A stretch of 19,713 bases of DNA from DASRQK01 sp964401685 (lineage in GTDB: Bacteria > Bacteroidota > Bacteroidia > Sphingobacteriales > Sphingobacteriaceae). Positions 13,372 through 19,713 of this stretch are shown here, one piece after another. The translations under genes were made by a program, and so were the position numbers. Position 1 is the stretch's first letter. Every line of letters begins with the position of its first letter. Location: positions 1-19,713 of the forward strand of contig CAYNZH010000032.1 in NCBI GenBank assembly GCA_964401685.1, written 5' to 3'. Under the pieces are notes generated by a model that made no database searches, was not told the origin of the DNA, and saw only the letters and a program-made list of their open reading frames with translations.

Positions 13372-14121
13372 ATGATGAGAGCTGTTTTAATTGATGACGA
13401 AATTTCCAACTTAGAAAATTTGTGGACTTTGTTGGAAAAATACTGTCCGAAGGTAGCTATAGTTGCCACCGCCCAAAGCGTCAGTGAAGCGGTTGTTGCA
13501 ATTGAAAGACGTTCACCAGACTTAGTGTTTCTAGATGTCCACCTAGGAGAAAAATCAGGTTTTGACGTCTTAAATCTGCTTCCATCCCGCAATTTCGAAG
13601 TTATTTTTGTTACTGCCTACGACCGATATGGAATACAGGCTGTAAAATTTGCGGCCTTAGATTATCTTTTAAAGCCTATCGATATCGAAGAATTAATGCA
13701 TGCAGTAAATAAAGCTGAATATAAATTGGCAAGACAAGGCCAAAGTTCCCAGCTCGATTTTTTACTGCAACAATTAAAAAAGCCACAAACGACCAGTAGC
13801 AAAATTGCTTTACAGATGCAAGGTGAAATAAGGTATGTTACATTATCAGAACTCATTCGTTGTCAGGCAGATAATACATATACTCACTTCTTCCTTTCGA
13901 GTGGTGAAGAAATAATGGTCTCAAAATCGCTTAAAGAGTACGCGGATTTGCTAGTCCCCAATGGATTTTTAAGAACCCATCAAAGCCATTTGGTCAATCC
14001 AAAATTTGTAAAAAGCTGGTTAAAAGAAGACGGCGGACTTCTACTCCTAATGTCTGGGGAAACAATACCAGTTTCTAGGCCCAACAAAGATGCTGTAAAG
14101 CAAGCCTTGCGGCAATTGTAA
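13372..14121 (+). CDS. LytTR-family response regulator, partner of the upstream kinase
   Basis: This 249-residue regulator has a receiver domain with D8-D9 (LIDDE), phosphoacceptor D55 (LVFLDVHLG), T81 (VTAYDRYG) and K101 (YLLKPID). A LytTR DNA-binding domain follows from about 140 (LIRCQADNTYTHFF, SKSLKEYADLL, FLRTHQSHLVNP, IPVSRPNK). It begins one base after the kinase stop, with two ATGs in tandem (13372 and 13375), so it is translationally coupled. It shares the AT-rich composition of the kinase. It is a paralogue of the orphan regulator at 5812 but not a near copy. The gene ends about 100 bp before the tRNA-Lys gene, and no + strand terminator is obvious except the tRNA hairpin, which lacks Ts on this side. 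Confidence 0.94.
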   Translation: MMRAVLIDDEISNLENLWTLLEKYCPKVAIVATAQSVSEAVVAIERRSPDLVFLDVHLGEKSGFDVLNLLPSRNFEVIFVTAYDRYGIQAVKFAALDYLLKPIDIEELMHAVNKAEYKLARQGQSSQLDFLLQQLKKPQTTSSKIALQMQGEIRYVTLSELIRCQADNTYTHFFLSSGEEIMVSKSLKEYADLLVPNGFLRTHQSHLVNPKFVKSWLKEDGGLLLLMSGETIPVSRPNKDAVKQALRQL

Positions 14122-14187
14122 GCCGATCTACGTCCACACTTTGCTCAGCCAAAAGTCTTCCATACGCAAGCTCTGGAAGCTCCTGAA

Positions 14188-14215
14188 TAAAAAAAGCCTC
14201 AACTTGCGTTGAGGC
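14188..14215 (-). terminator. Intrinsic terminator of tRNA-Lys
   Basis: A perfect 8-bp stem pairs 14196-14203 (GCCTCAAC) with 14208-14215 (GTTGAGGC) around a 4-nt loop. On the - strand it is followed by seven Ts (14189-14195). It lies 8 bp past the tRNA 3' end. Confidence 0.92.
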
Positions 14216-14222
14216 GTTAAAG

Positions 14223-14295
14223 TGATCCCGCTGGGATTCGAACCCAGGACCCATACATTAAAAGTGTATTGCTCTACCAGCTGAGCTACGGAATC
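14223..14295 (-). tRNA. trnK: tRNA-Lys (anticodon UUU)
   Basis: A full 73-nt cloverleaf is visible on the - strand. The acceptor stem GATTCCG pairs with CGGGATC (one G-U). The D arm is GCTC..GAGC with AGCTGGTA, the anticodon stem ATACA/TGTAT holds loop CTTTTAA (anticodon TTT), the variable loop is GGGTC, and the T arm is CTGGG-TTCGAAT-CCCAG. The discriminator is A. CCA is not encoded and must be added enzymatically. Confidence 0.97.
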
Positions 14296-14332
14296 AACCT
14301 GTTTTTGTTCTTTCCTATCGCGGAAAGTGATG

Positions 14333-14364
14333 CAAAGATAGAATTATCATAGATACCAACCAAG
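14333..14364 (-). promoter_or_regulatory. Promoter of tRNA-Lys
   Basis: On the - strand, TATCTTTG (14333-14340) is a perfect TAnnTTTG -7 box, preceded by CTTG (14361-14364) after 20 bp. The spacing is typical of Bacteroidota housekeeping promoters and gives a 5' leader of about 30 nt on the tRNA. The rest of 14296-14441 shows no gene. Confidence 0.6.
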
Positions 14365-14441
14365 ACTTATTGCACATTTTTTTAACATATTGTCACAATT
14401 TACTGTTAATCAAACGGTTTTTGTGTCTTCTAGATAAGGTT

Positions 14442-16073
14442 TCACTTGTTGAACAAGGTTTCACCAGCGATTACCGTACGGCGGGTGACTATATCACGTA
14501 GATTTTCGGCAGGGGCGGTAAGGAGATCTTGCTCGAGAATTACAAAATCAGCTGCTTTTCCTACTTCTATACTCCCGCGGCTGTTCTCTTCAAAGAAGGA
14601 GTGCGCGGCCCAGATGGTCATTCCTCTGAGCGCATCTTCGCGGCTGATGGCGTTCTCCATTTGGAATCCACCGACGGGAAGGCCTTCCGCATTGACGCGG
14701 GCGACCGCAGCGTGATAGCCGTACAGCGGGTTGATATGCTCGACCGGAAAGTCACTACCCATGGGAAGCACGCCGACTTGGTCCAATAATTCCTGGTAGG
14801 CATAGGCGCCTTTCATACGCTCAGGGCCGATACGATCAATAGCCCAGAACATGTCAGATGTTGCATGCACAGGTTGTACAGAGGGGATGATACTAAACTG
14901 GCCAAATTTTTCCATATCTCCCGGCGCGATGATCTGTGCATGTTCTATACGCCAGCGTCTGTCATTCTTACCTTCGAGATATTTGCCGTAGGCATCAAGC
15001 AAAAAGCGGTTGGTCGAATCGCCGATGGCGTGTGAGCTCACTTGGAATTTGCTATCAATGATGCGACTAAGAGCAGAATCGATGGTCTCAGGTGAATACA
15101 GTAGAAAACCTTGGCTCGGATCATCCGAATAGTTTTCCAGCATGCAAGCGCCCCTGGAGCCCAGAGCACCGTCAGCGAGGATTTTGAAGGTATGTGCAGT
15201 AAAGCGTTCGCTCACATACGGCCCCGCGTTGAGGTAGTGATCCATGTTTTCCTCAGAAATATTGATCATCGCGTGGTTGCGGATTTTGATGTCCCCGCTT
15301 TTGTAGAGACCATCAAGGAAGTCGATCTGCGGGCGGTCGAGTCCGGCATCGCTGACAGTGGTCAAACCGAGTTCCAGGCACAATTGTTCTGCCTTTTGGA
15401 GTAGGGAAACCATTTCAGATTCGGTGACGGCTGGTATTTGGGACGAGACAGCATTCATCGCATTGTCCACAAGTATCCCTGTGAGACGCCCGTTTTTCAC
15501 CTCTATACTTCCACCTTCGATTGCAACTGCCTCTGTTATTCCGGCCAGCTCGAGTCCTTTACTATTGGCCAGTGCGGCGTGACCATCTACACGGACGATG
15601 TATACAGGAATATCAGGAAAGACTGCGTCGAGCTGTGCGCGATCCGGAAAGTTTTTCACCGGCCAAAGGTTTTGATCCCAACCCCGGCCGACCAGCCATG
15701 TGGCATCAGGAAATTCGGTCCTGAAAGCTTGTAGGCGGCTGATGATCTCTTCAAAAGATGTCGCGCCCATCAGGTCGGCTTGCGCCAGGGTGCGCGCAAA
15801 ACCATAAAAATGAGCGTGTGCATCGTAAAATCCAGGGTAAACAGGTAGACCTTCGGCATCGATTTCTTCCTTGGCCGTGTAATTTGCGCGAATTTCCTCC
15901 GTAGACCCAATCGCGACAAATTCACCGTTTTTTACCGCAAAGGCTTCAGCGACAGAGAATTTCTCGTCCACAGTATACACCTTGGCGTTGAAAACAATGA
16001 GATCCACTTCTTTGGAACTTTGGCAGGAAACAGCAAAAAGACTAATTAACATCAAAATAATAGCGTTTTTCAT
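14442..16073 (-). CDS. YtcJ-like amidohydrolase with lipoprotein signal
   Basis: This 543-residue metal-dependent hydrolase of the Amidohydro_3 (YtcJ-like) family probably acts on an amide or cyclic amide. The leader MKNAIILMLISLFAVSC gives a lipobox Cys at residue 17, so the enzyme should be lipid-anchored in the envelope. Metal motif HxH is H86/H88 (DAHAHF). Other family segments are VGRGWDQN, RVDGHAALAN, ADGALGSRGA, SSHAIGD, RIEHAQI and GSDFPVEHINPLYGYHAAVAR. A closing GKAADFVILEQDLL strand is typical of the composite beta domain. The length is normal. It begins 17 bp after the prmC stop on the same strand, so they probably share a transcript, but the products have no obvious shared role. 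Substrate unknown. Confidence 0.92.
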   Translation of the reverse strand: MKNAIILMLISLFAVSCQSSKEVDLIVFNAKVYTVDEKFSVAEAFAVKNGEFVAIGSTEEIRANYTAKEEIDAEGLPVYPGFYDAHAHFYGFARTLAQADLMGATSFEEIISRLQAFRTEFPDATWLVGRGWDQNLWPVKNFPDRAQLDAVFPDIPVYIVRVDGHAALANSKGLELAGITEAVAIEGGSIEVKNGRLTGILVDNAMNAVSSQIPAVTESEMVSLLQKAEQLCLELGLTTVSDAGLDRPQIDFLDGLYKSGDIKIRNHAMINISEENMDHYLNAGPYVSERFTAHTFKILADGALGSRGACMLENYSDDPSQGFLLYSPETIDSALSRIIDSKFQVSSHAIGDSTNRFLLDAYGKYLEGKNDRRWRIEHAQIIAPGDMEKFGQFSIIPSVQPVHATSDMFWAIDRIGPERMKGAYAYQELLDQVGVLPMGSDFPVEHINPLYGYHAAVARVNAEGLPVGGFQMENAISREDALRGMTIWAAHSFFEENSRGSIEVGKAADFVILEQDLLTAPAENLRDIVTRRTVIAGETLFNK

Positions 16074-16090
16074 GGTTTATTTTATGGTTT

Positions 16091-16924
16091 TTAAATTTTT
16101 AATTTTCCACTCAGCATGCGATCCTGGCCCTGCATGTCCTTGGTCACTTGAATATCTACTAAACCCTTTTCTCTGAAAAGCTTTGCCAGCGACTCACCAT
16201 ATTTTTGGTTGATTTCTACATAAAGACTGCCGCCAGGAGCGAGATGAGCCCTGCACAGGTCGGTCAGATAATGGTAAAAGAGCAGGGGCGATTCTTCAGG
16301 CACGAAAAGGGCTGTTTCCGGCTCGAAATCGAGGACGTTCGTATGCATTTCTGCTTTTTCACCCGGAGTAATATAGGGCGGATTGCTTACAATGATGTCC
16401 CATTTCAGGGAGTGGTTCAGCACCAGTTCCCACTCCAACAGGTCCGCTTGCAAAAATCGTAGTTCCAGGCCCAGTAATTGGGCATTTTGCCGGGCAATCT
16501 GTATGGCCTGTGGCGATATGTCCATAGCCCAAACATCCGCAGCCGGCCATCGGTGTTTCAGTGCGAGCGCGATGCAGCCACTTCCGGTACCGACGTCCAA
16601 GATTCGAAGCGGCCTATCTGAGCTGGTGCGCTGTATGTGTCGGTTGATCAGGTCCACAAGCTCTTCGGTTTCCGGTCTGGGTATCAACACCGAATCGGTT
16701 ACTTTCAGCTTCAAATCCATAAACCATGCCTCCTCCAACACATATTGTACCGGGACACCTCTTTGCAGTTCAGGCAGCAGTCCCTTAAAGATTGTGTCCA
16801 GTGAGTCGCCCTGTTGCTGACGCGTCTTAGCGACGTCCGAGCTGCGGACATATCGCCAAATTGCCTCTGCTTCTGATCTATCATAAAGGGGAGCCAAGCG
16901 CTTTATAAATTGGTCTGCTTCCAT
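16091..16924 (-). CDS. prmC: Peptide chain release factor N5-glutamine methyltransferase
   Basis: The enzyme methylates the Gln of the GGQ motif in release factors, using S-adenosylmethionine. It shows the full PrmC/HemK pattern: the N-terminal helical domain with GVPVQYVLEEAWFM, then LIPRPETEELV, the SAM-binding LDVGTGSGCIALALK, a second acidic strand (MDISPQA), catalytic SNPPYI, and a C-terminal VEINQKYGESLAKLF. I chose ATG 16924 (MEADQFIKRL), giving 277 residues. ATGs at 16945 and 16939 are in frame, but a perfect -7 box overlaps the first, and the conserved sequence does not need them. It is divergent from ribD, and the amidohydrolase gene follows it by 17 bp. Confidence 0.93.
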   Translation of the reverse strand: MEADQFIKRLAPLYDRSEAEAIWRYVRSSDVAKTRQQQGDSLDTIFKGLLPELQRGVPVQYVLEEAWFMDLKLKVTDSVLIPRPETEELVDLINRHIQRTSSDRPLRILDVGTGSGCIALALKHRWPAADVWAMDISPQAIQIARQNAQLLGLELRFLQADLLEWELVLNHSLKWDIIVSNPPYITPGEKAEMHTNVLDFEPETALFVPEESPLLFYHYLTDLCRAHLAPGGSLYVEINQKYGESLAKLFREKGLVDIQVTKDMQGQDRMLSGKLKI

Positions 16925-16944
16925 GTTTAAATGCTGCATGTGCA

Positions 16945-16978
16945 CAAACTTACTATTTAAATTTGTATTTTGTGCAAA
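16945..16978 (-). promoter_or_regulatory. Candidate prmC promoter in the divergent prmC-ribD region
   Basis: On the - strand, TAAGTTTG (16945-16952) matches TAnnTTTG exactly, and TTTG (16975-16978) lies 22 bp upstream, slightly long. It implies transcription starting near 16938 and translation from ATG 16924. The same stretch lies within an 8-bp inverted repeat (16941-16948 and 16969-16976) that could be an operator or chance. Confidence 0.35.
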
Positions 16979-16995
16979 ATTTGACTTTTGTAAAA

Positions 16996-18072
16996 ATGTA
17001 CTCCGCTGCTACGGATAAGGACCTGTTATATATGCGCCGTTGCCTGGATCTCGCAAAATTGGGAGCAGGAAGTGTCAGCCCAAATCCCATGGTTGGTGCT
17101 GTTCTGGTGCATCGCGATAGAGTTGTGGCTGAAAATTTTCACCAGCAATTTGGCGGTCCTCACGCAGAGGCGCTCGTCATCGAGCAGGTGCACAGGGATT
17201 TTGGCGCCCAGGCGCAAGACTTACTTCAGGAATCCGTTCTCTACGTAAGCCTTGAGCCCTGTGCCCATGTCGGCAAAACCCCACCCTGTGCCGATCTCAT
17301 CGTGAAGAGCAAGATTCCCAGGGTTGTCATAGCCATGGAGGATCCCTCGGAAAAAGTCAAAGGCAAGGGACTTCAGAAGCTCACTGCTGCAGGCATCAAG
17401 GTGACTGTCGGCGTTCTGGAAGCGGAAGCTACTTGGTTGAATCGGCGCTTCATCTGCCAAACTCGGCAGCAACGCCCCTATATCATCCTTAAATGGGCCG
17501 AAACGGCTGACGGATTTATGGCCCCGGTGGATAGGTCCAGAAAATGGATTACCGGAAAGGAGGCACAGCTACTTGTTCATCGCTGGCGAAGCGAGGAAGA
17601 TGCAATTCTCGTCGGAAAGGGTACGGCTCTTGCGGACAATCCTCAGCTAAATGTACGGCAGTGGAGCGGTAAGAACCCCATGAGAATTTTGATCGACAAG
17701 CATCTGGAGGTGCCCGAGCATGCAGCTATTTTTGATACATCTGCCCCGACCTTGGTATTCAATGCAGAAAAATTTGACAGAAGAGCCCATGTCAGCTATT
17801 TGGAGCTGGAGAATTTCGACCTTTATTTGGCTCAAAGCATCGTTTATCAGCTCTATTTGATGGACGTTCAGTCACTCCTAGTTGAAGGGGGAGCGCGGAC
17901 CTTGCAGCTGTTTTTGGATGCCGGACTTTGGGACGAAGCCCGTATTTTGCAATCTCAAGACGTTTATTGGTCTGAGGGAATTCAGTCTCCTCAGATTCAT
18001 GGCGTTGAAGCCGCTCAGGGAAAGGCCGGTCGCGATAAGTGGAAAATTATCCGAAACTGGCGTGATATTTGA
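16996..18072 (+). CDS. ribD: Bifunctional riboflavin deaminase/reductase
   Basis: This 358-residue RibD catalyses two riboflavin-pathway steps: deamination of the pyrimidine intermediate, then NADPH reduction of its ribosyl side chain. The deaminase domain has VSPNPMVGAVLV, the zinc site H56-A-E58 (GPHAEAL) and C89/C98 in EPCAHVGKTPPCAD. The reductase domain (about 150-358) begins PYIILKWAETADGFMA and has SRKWITG, HRWRSEEDAILVGKGTA.. DNPQLNVR, and a late LLVEGGARTL. The frame is open to ATG 16963, but ATG 16996 (MYSAATDKDLLYMRRCLDLA) starts the conserved region and is preferred. No other riboflavin gene lies in the window. It is divergent from prmC. Confidence 0.95.
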   Translation: MYSAATDKDLLYMRRCLDLAKLGAGSVSPNPMVGAVLVHRDRVVAENFHQQFGGPHAEALVIEQVHRDFGAQAQDLLQESVLYVSLEPCAHVGKTPPCADLIVKSKIPRVVIAMEDPSEKVKGKGLQKLTAAGIKVTVGVLEAEATWLNRRFICQTRQQRPYIILKWAETADGFMAPVDRSRKWITGKEAQLLVHRWRSEEDAILVGKGTALADNPQLNVRQWSGKNPMRILIDKHLEVPEHAAIFDTSAPTLVFNAEKFDRRAHVSYLELENFDLYLAQSIVYQLYLMDVQSLLVEGGARTLQLFLDAGLWDEARILQSQDVYWSEGIQSPQIHGVEAAQGKAGRDKWKIIRNWRDI

Positions 18073-18112
18073 GGGAAATATCCCTGAAAAAGACTAAATA
18101 ATTGTATTTATA

Positions 18113-18331
18113 ATGAATAAATTGATTATCTACTTGGAGCAGCGTTCATTCGGTGTCTGTACTTACATCGGAGAGCGATTTGGGATTTCGATTTCCAAAC
18201 TCCGTTTATTCTTTATTTATACCTCGTTTTTGACGGTTGGATTTCCTGTTGTTTTTTATTTCCTAGCCGGGATAGCCCTGAATTTTCGCAACTACATAAA
18301 AAGAATCAGGCACCAGGTGTGGGATGCATAG
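18113..18331 (+). CDS. Short PspC-domain membrane protein
   Basis: This 72-residue protein is mostly one PspC-like domain: an N-terminal amphipathic part (LEQRSFGVCTYIGERFGIS), then LRLFFIYTSFLTVGFPVVFYFLAGIAL as the hydrophobic membrane segment, and a basic C-terminus (NYIKRIRHQVWD). PspC-family proteins sit in the inner membrane and are linked to phage-shock or envelope stress, but this short stand-alone type has no assigned role. It starts 40 bp after ribD, possibly in the same transcript. A small AGGGA-AATA-TCCCT hairpin lies in between without a T-tract. It converges on the ankyrin gene with a 21-bp gap. Confidence 0.85.
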   Translation: MNKLIIYLEQRSFGVCTYIGERFGISISKLRLFFIYTSFLTVGFPVVFYFLAGIALNFRNYIKRIRHQVWDA

Positions 18332-18352
18332 AAGGACTCCGGCAGAAAAAAG

Positions 18353-19003
18353 CTATGGTGAGAGAATTTGCCCGATTTCTACATGGCCACGCTCTGTGGC
18401 CAAGTCGGCCGCCGTTTGCCCAAAATCATTTTTGACATCGACCATAGCACCGTTCTCCAGCAAGAGAATTATGGTGTCGATTTGACCCTGTTGTGCGGCC
18501 AAGTGAAGTGGCGTGATGCGTGACGCCTGGAAAACATTGACGTCTGCGCCCCCTTCTACCAGGAGCTTTGCCACAGACAGAAAATTTCCGGCGATTGCTG
18601 CATGAAGGGGATAGACTTGAAAACCGTTCTGGGAGGGGATATTCGGATCGGCGTGATGTGTGAGCAAGAGCCTGACAATTTCTTCTTTACCAAAGTGCGC
18701 GGCCATCCCCAAGGGAGAAAATCCATGGTCGGAGATTGCCTCCAGCAGCGAGTCATTGGCGCGAATGAGCATATCGACCTGCTCATACAGTCCTACGGCT
18801 GCCGCCTCGTGTATGGAAAGTTGGCTGAGATGCTTGAGCGCAATTGTTGTTAGCTGGGGTTTGTTGTAGTAGCAGGTCAGCAAAAGGGGAGAGATACCGT
18901 GACTGGTCTTTTGCAGGACCAGATTTGGATTGGAATTTAGCAAGTGATCCATCGCCGCGATATTCCCGTTTTCAATGTACTCTTCCAAAAGATCTAAACT
19001 CAT
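18353..19003 (-). CDS. Ankyrin-repeat protein
   Basis: This 216-residue protein is built almost wholly of ankyrin repeats. About six units are visible, of which the clearest are GFSPLGMAAHFGKEEIVRLLL, VYPLHAAIAGNFLSVAKLLV, ITPLHLAAQQGQIDTIILLL and QTAADLATERGHVEIGQIL, each joined by ADPN/ADVN/AMVD-type loops. The N-terminal units are more divergent (MDHLLNSNPNLVLQKTSHGI, SIHEAAAVGLYEQVDMLI). It has no signal peptide or membrane segment, so it is a cytoplasmic protein-binding scaffold. No enzyme domain is fused to it. Partner unknown. The gene stands alone on the - strand, between ribD/pspC-like and fmt. Confidence 0.93.
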   Translation of the reverse strand: MSLDLLEEYIENGNIAAMDHLLNSNPNLVLQKTSHGISPLLLTCYYNKPQLTTIALKHLSQLSIHEAAAVGLYEQVDMLIRANDSLLEAISDHGFSPLGMAAHFGKEEIVRLLLTHHADPNIPSQNGFQVYPLHAAIAGNFLSVAKLLVEGGADVNVFQASRITPLHLAAQQGQIDTIILLLENGAMVDVKNDFGQTAADLATERGHVEIGQILSP

Positions 19004-19074
19004 ACCTTAGATTTAACTGTTTATACCCTACGAAATAACAAAAAAAAATAGACAGATAAGCAATATAAATGGAA

Positions 19075-19130
19075 TTTCGTGATTTTGTGGTTCTGTGCGT
19101 TTTTTTGCGGTTTTGTAATTTCTGTGTAAA
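19075..19130. repeat. T/G-rich periodic tract, six loose units
   Basis: On the + strand the tract divides into TTTCGTGA, TTTTGTGG, TTCTGTGCG, TTTTTTTGCGG, TTTTGTAA and TTTCTGTGTAAA, each a T-run followed by a G/T pair, with a period of 8-12 bp. The complement reads as CACAAAA-like units. It is noncoding; a short - strand open frame across it (19021-19233) has no convincing protein features. The remaining 19004-19074 holds only the presumed ankyrin gene promoter. Confidence 0.5.
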
Positions 19131-19139
19131 TTATCTCGC

Positions 19140-19250
19140 AGAGTACTTGGTTTTGAGGGAAATATATCCGAGATTTGTAGTGCCCCTCCCAAAGGGCATG
19201 TTTTTCATAGGTAGATGTAGGGTCGAATTTCACAGTTCGGCCCTTTTTTT
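19140..19250 (+). ncRNA. Candidate small RNA ending at an orphan terminator
   Basis: No + strand gene lies near enough to use the terminator at 19220-19250. Upstream are a 6-bp hairpin at 19180-19199 (GTGCCC/GGGCAT, first pair G-U) and a possible promoter (TTTG, then TAAATTAT 19 bp later, at about 19126-19133). An RNA of about 110 nt is implied. The promoter match is poor at its last two bases and overlaps the periodic tract. No known RNA family could be recognised by eye. Confidence 0.28.
19220..19250 (+). terminator. Intrinsic terminator without a cognate gene
   Basis: An 8-bp stem pairs GGGTCGAA (19220-19227) with TTCGGCCC (19236-19243), including one T-G pair, around an 8-nt loop. Seven Ts follow (19244-19250). 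It faces the + direction. On the - strand there is no T-run, so it is a poor terminator for fmt. Confidence 0.65.
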
Positions 19251-19267
19251 ATTCGGTTTTATGCGTT

Positions 19268-19713
19268 TTATGCATGATTTTGCAGGTTATTTCCGCGTAA
19301 AAACTCGTCAACCTGCATGCGTCGCTTCCCCTCAAGTTGTAAGGACAGGAGTTCTATCCACCCGTCGGCAGCTGCCAGCCTGAGAAAACTTCGTCCATCG
19401 GTCTGAATGGCGCCCGGATTTGCTGGCATTGGTGTAACGGGGATTTTTCGTGCTTCAAAGATTTTGAGGAGCTTGCTGTCTAGGAAAGTGTACGCGCCAG
19501 GGTAGGGAGCCATGCCTCGTATCCGGTTGAAAATCTGATCAGTGGTCTGGGTCCAATCGATTTTGCCATCCTCTTTGAAGAGCTTAGGAGCTTCCCTCAG
19601 GGGGGCGTCAGGTGCCATTTCTTGTTGGGGAATAGGCTGCAACTGACCGGCCGCATACGCCTGAATCGTGCGTACAAGCAACGCCGCCCCTTTTTGCATG
19701 AGCTTGTCGTGCA
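19268..19713 (-). CDS. fmt: Methionyl-tRNA formyltransferase, C-terminal part (5' end outside window)
   Basis: The visible 148 codons encode the end of the enzyme that formylates initiator Met-tRNA. The frame is open to the window edge and reads HDKLMQKGAALLVRTIQAY, the normal end of the catalytic domain, so the Met at 19699 is internal. The C-terminal tRNA-binding barrel follows: APKLFKEDGKIDWTQTTDQI, NRIRGMAPYPGAYTF, a strand with LLKIFEAR, and IELLSLQLEGKRRMQVDEFL with the ending GNNLQNHA. All match the Fmt C-terminal domain. No terminator with a T-run was seen after its stop. Formylation also links it to infB at the other end of the window, but they are far apart. Confidence 0.96.
   Translation of the reverse strand, partial: HDKLMQKGAALLVRTIQAYAAGQLQPIPQQEMAPDAPLREAPKLFKEDGKIDWTQTTDQIFNRIRGMAPYPGAYTFLDSKLLKIFEARKIPVTPMPANPGAIQTDGRSFLRLAAADGWIELLSLQLEGKRRMQVDEFLRGNNLQNHA

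Noticed and set aside
14223..14295. tRNA-Lys as an integration site with an att repeat
   Set aside because: No second copy of the tRNA 3' end was found near 11580 or elsewhere, and no integrase gene is present. The composition signal is kept as a separate observation.
18072..18085. Hairpin AGGGA-AATA-TCCCT after ribD as a terminator
   Set aside because: Only a 5-bp stem with no T-tract after it.
18068..19165. A 14-base match (TTTGAGGGAAATAT) at 18068-18081 and 19152-19165
   Set aside because: About one such repeat is expected by chance in a window this size, and the flanks do not match.
19021..19233. A 70-residue - strand open frame (also 19069-19383 on +)
   Set aside because: It crosses the low-complexity periodic tract, has no ribosome-binding site or family resemblance, and the + frame runs antisense into fmt.
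1..19713. CRISPR arrays, insertion sequences, prophage or toxin-antitoxin genes
   Set aside because: No regularly spaced repeats, transposase, integrase or phage-like proteins were seen on either strand.

Overview
This 19.7-kb window is ordinary chromosomal DNA from a member of the Bacteroidota. It is probably Sphingobacteriaceae-like, but the rank below phylum is a guess from the feel of the proteins. The support is: two LytTR response regulators and a LytS/YehU-type histidine kinase; lipoproteins and a small outer-membrane barrel; mostly weak Shine-Dalgarno sequences; promoter boxes of the Bacteroidota type (TAnnTTTG with an upstream TTG); and housekeeping genes (infB, prmC, ribD, fmt) whose motifs read as Bacteroidota versions. 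One 100-N assembly gap lies at 10438-10537.

Left part (1-4400, + strand): the 3' end of infB, a hydroxypyruvate-isomerase-like TIM barrel with a leader peptide, then a stress-type cassette. The cassette holds a zinc-dependent alcohol/formaldehyde-type dehydrogenase, an unknown tail-anchored protein, a YciE-like DUF892 ferritin-fold protein and a DUF4142 lipoprotein. It ends at a bidirectional terminator at 4362-4390. A lipoprotein and an outer-membrane barrel (- strand) are divergent from an orphan LytTR regulator (+).

Middle part (6581-11577): a DbpA-like RNA helicase (-); a small Rieske protein (+); a tight - strand run of DUF4180 (partial, broken by the gap), VOC/PhnB-like, DUF488 and an ArsB/Acr3-like transporter; and a second, degenerate DEAD-box-like protein also cut by the gap. 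The transporter and Rieske genes overlap tail to tail.

Right part (11578-19713): an AT-rich histidine kinase/LytTR pair (+), then a tRNA-Lys(UUU) gene with its own terminator and promoter (-). Next come a lipid-anchored YtcJ-like amidohydrolase downstream of prmC (-), divergent ribD (+), a 72-residue PspC-like membrane protein (+) and an ankyrin-repeat protein (-). A 264-bp intergenic region follows, with a T/G-rich periodic tract and a possible terminated small RNA, and then the 3' part of fmt (-).

No CRISPR array, insertion sequence, phage gene or recognisable defence system is visible. The observations most worth checking are the degenerate helicase with its arginine-finger motif apparently missing, the AT-rich kinase/regulator pair beside the tRNA, the terminator-like hairpin inside the 5' coding end of the isomerase-like gene, the hidden DUF4180 gene that shows the gap is larger than drawn, and the periodic tract plus orphan terminator at 19075-19250.
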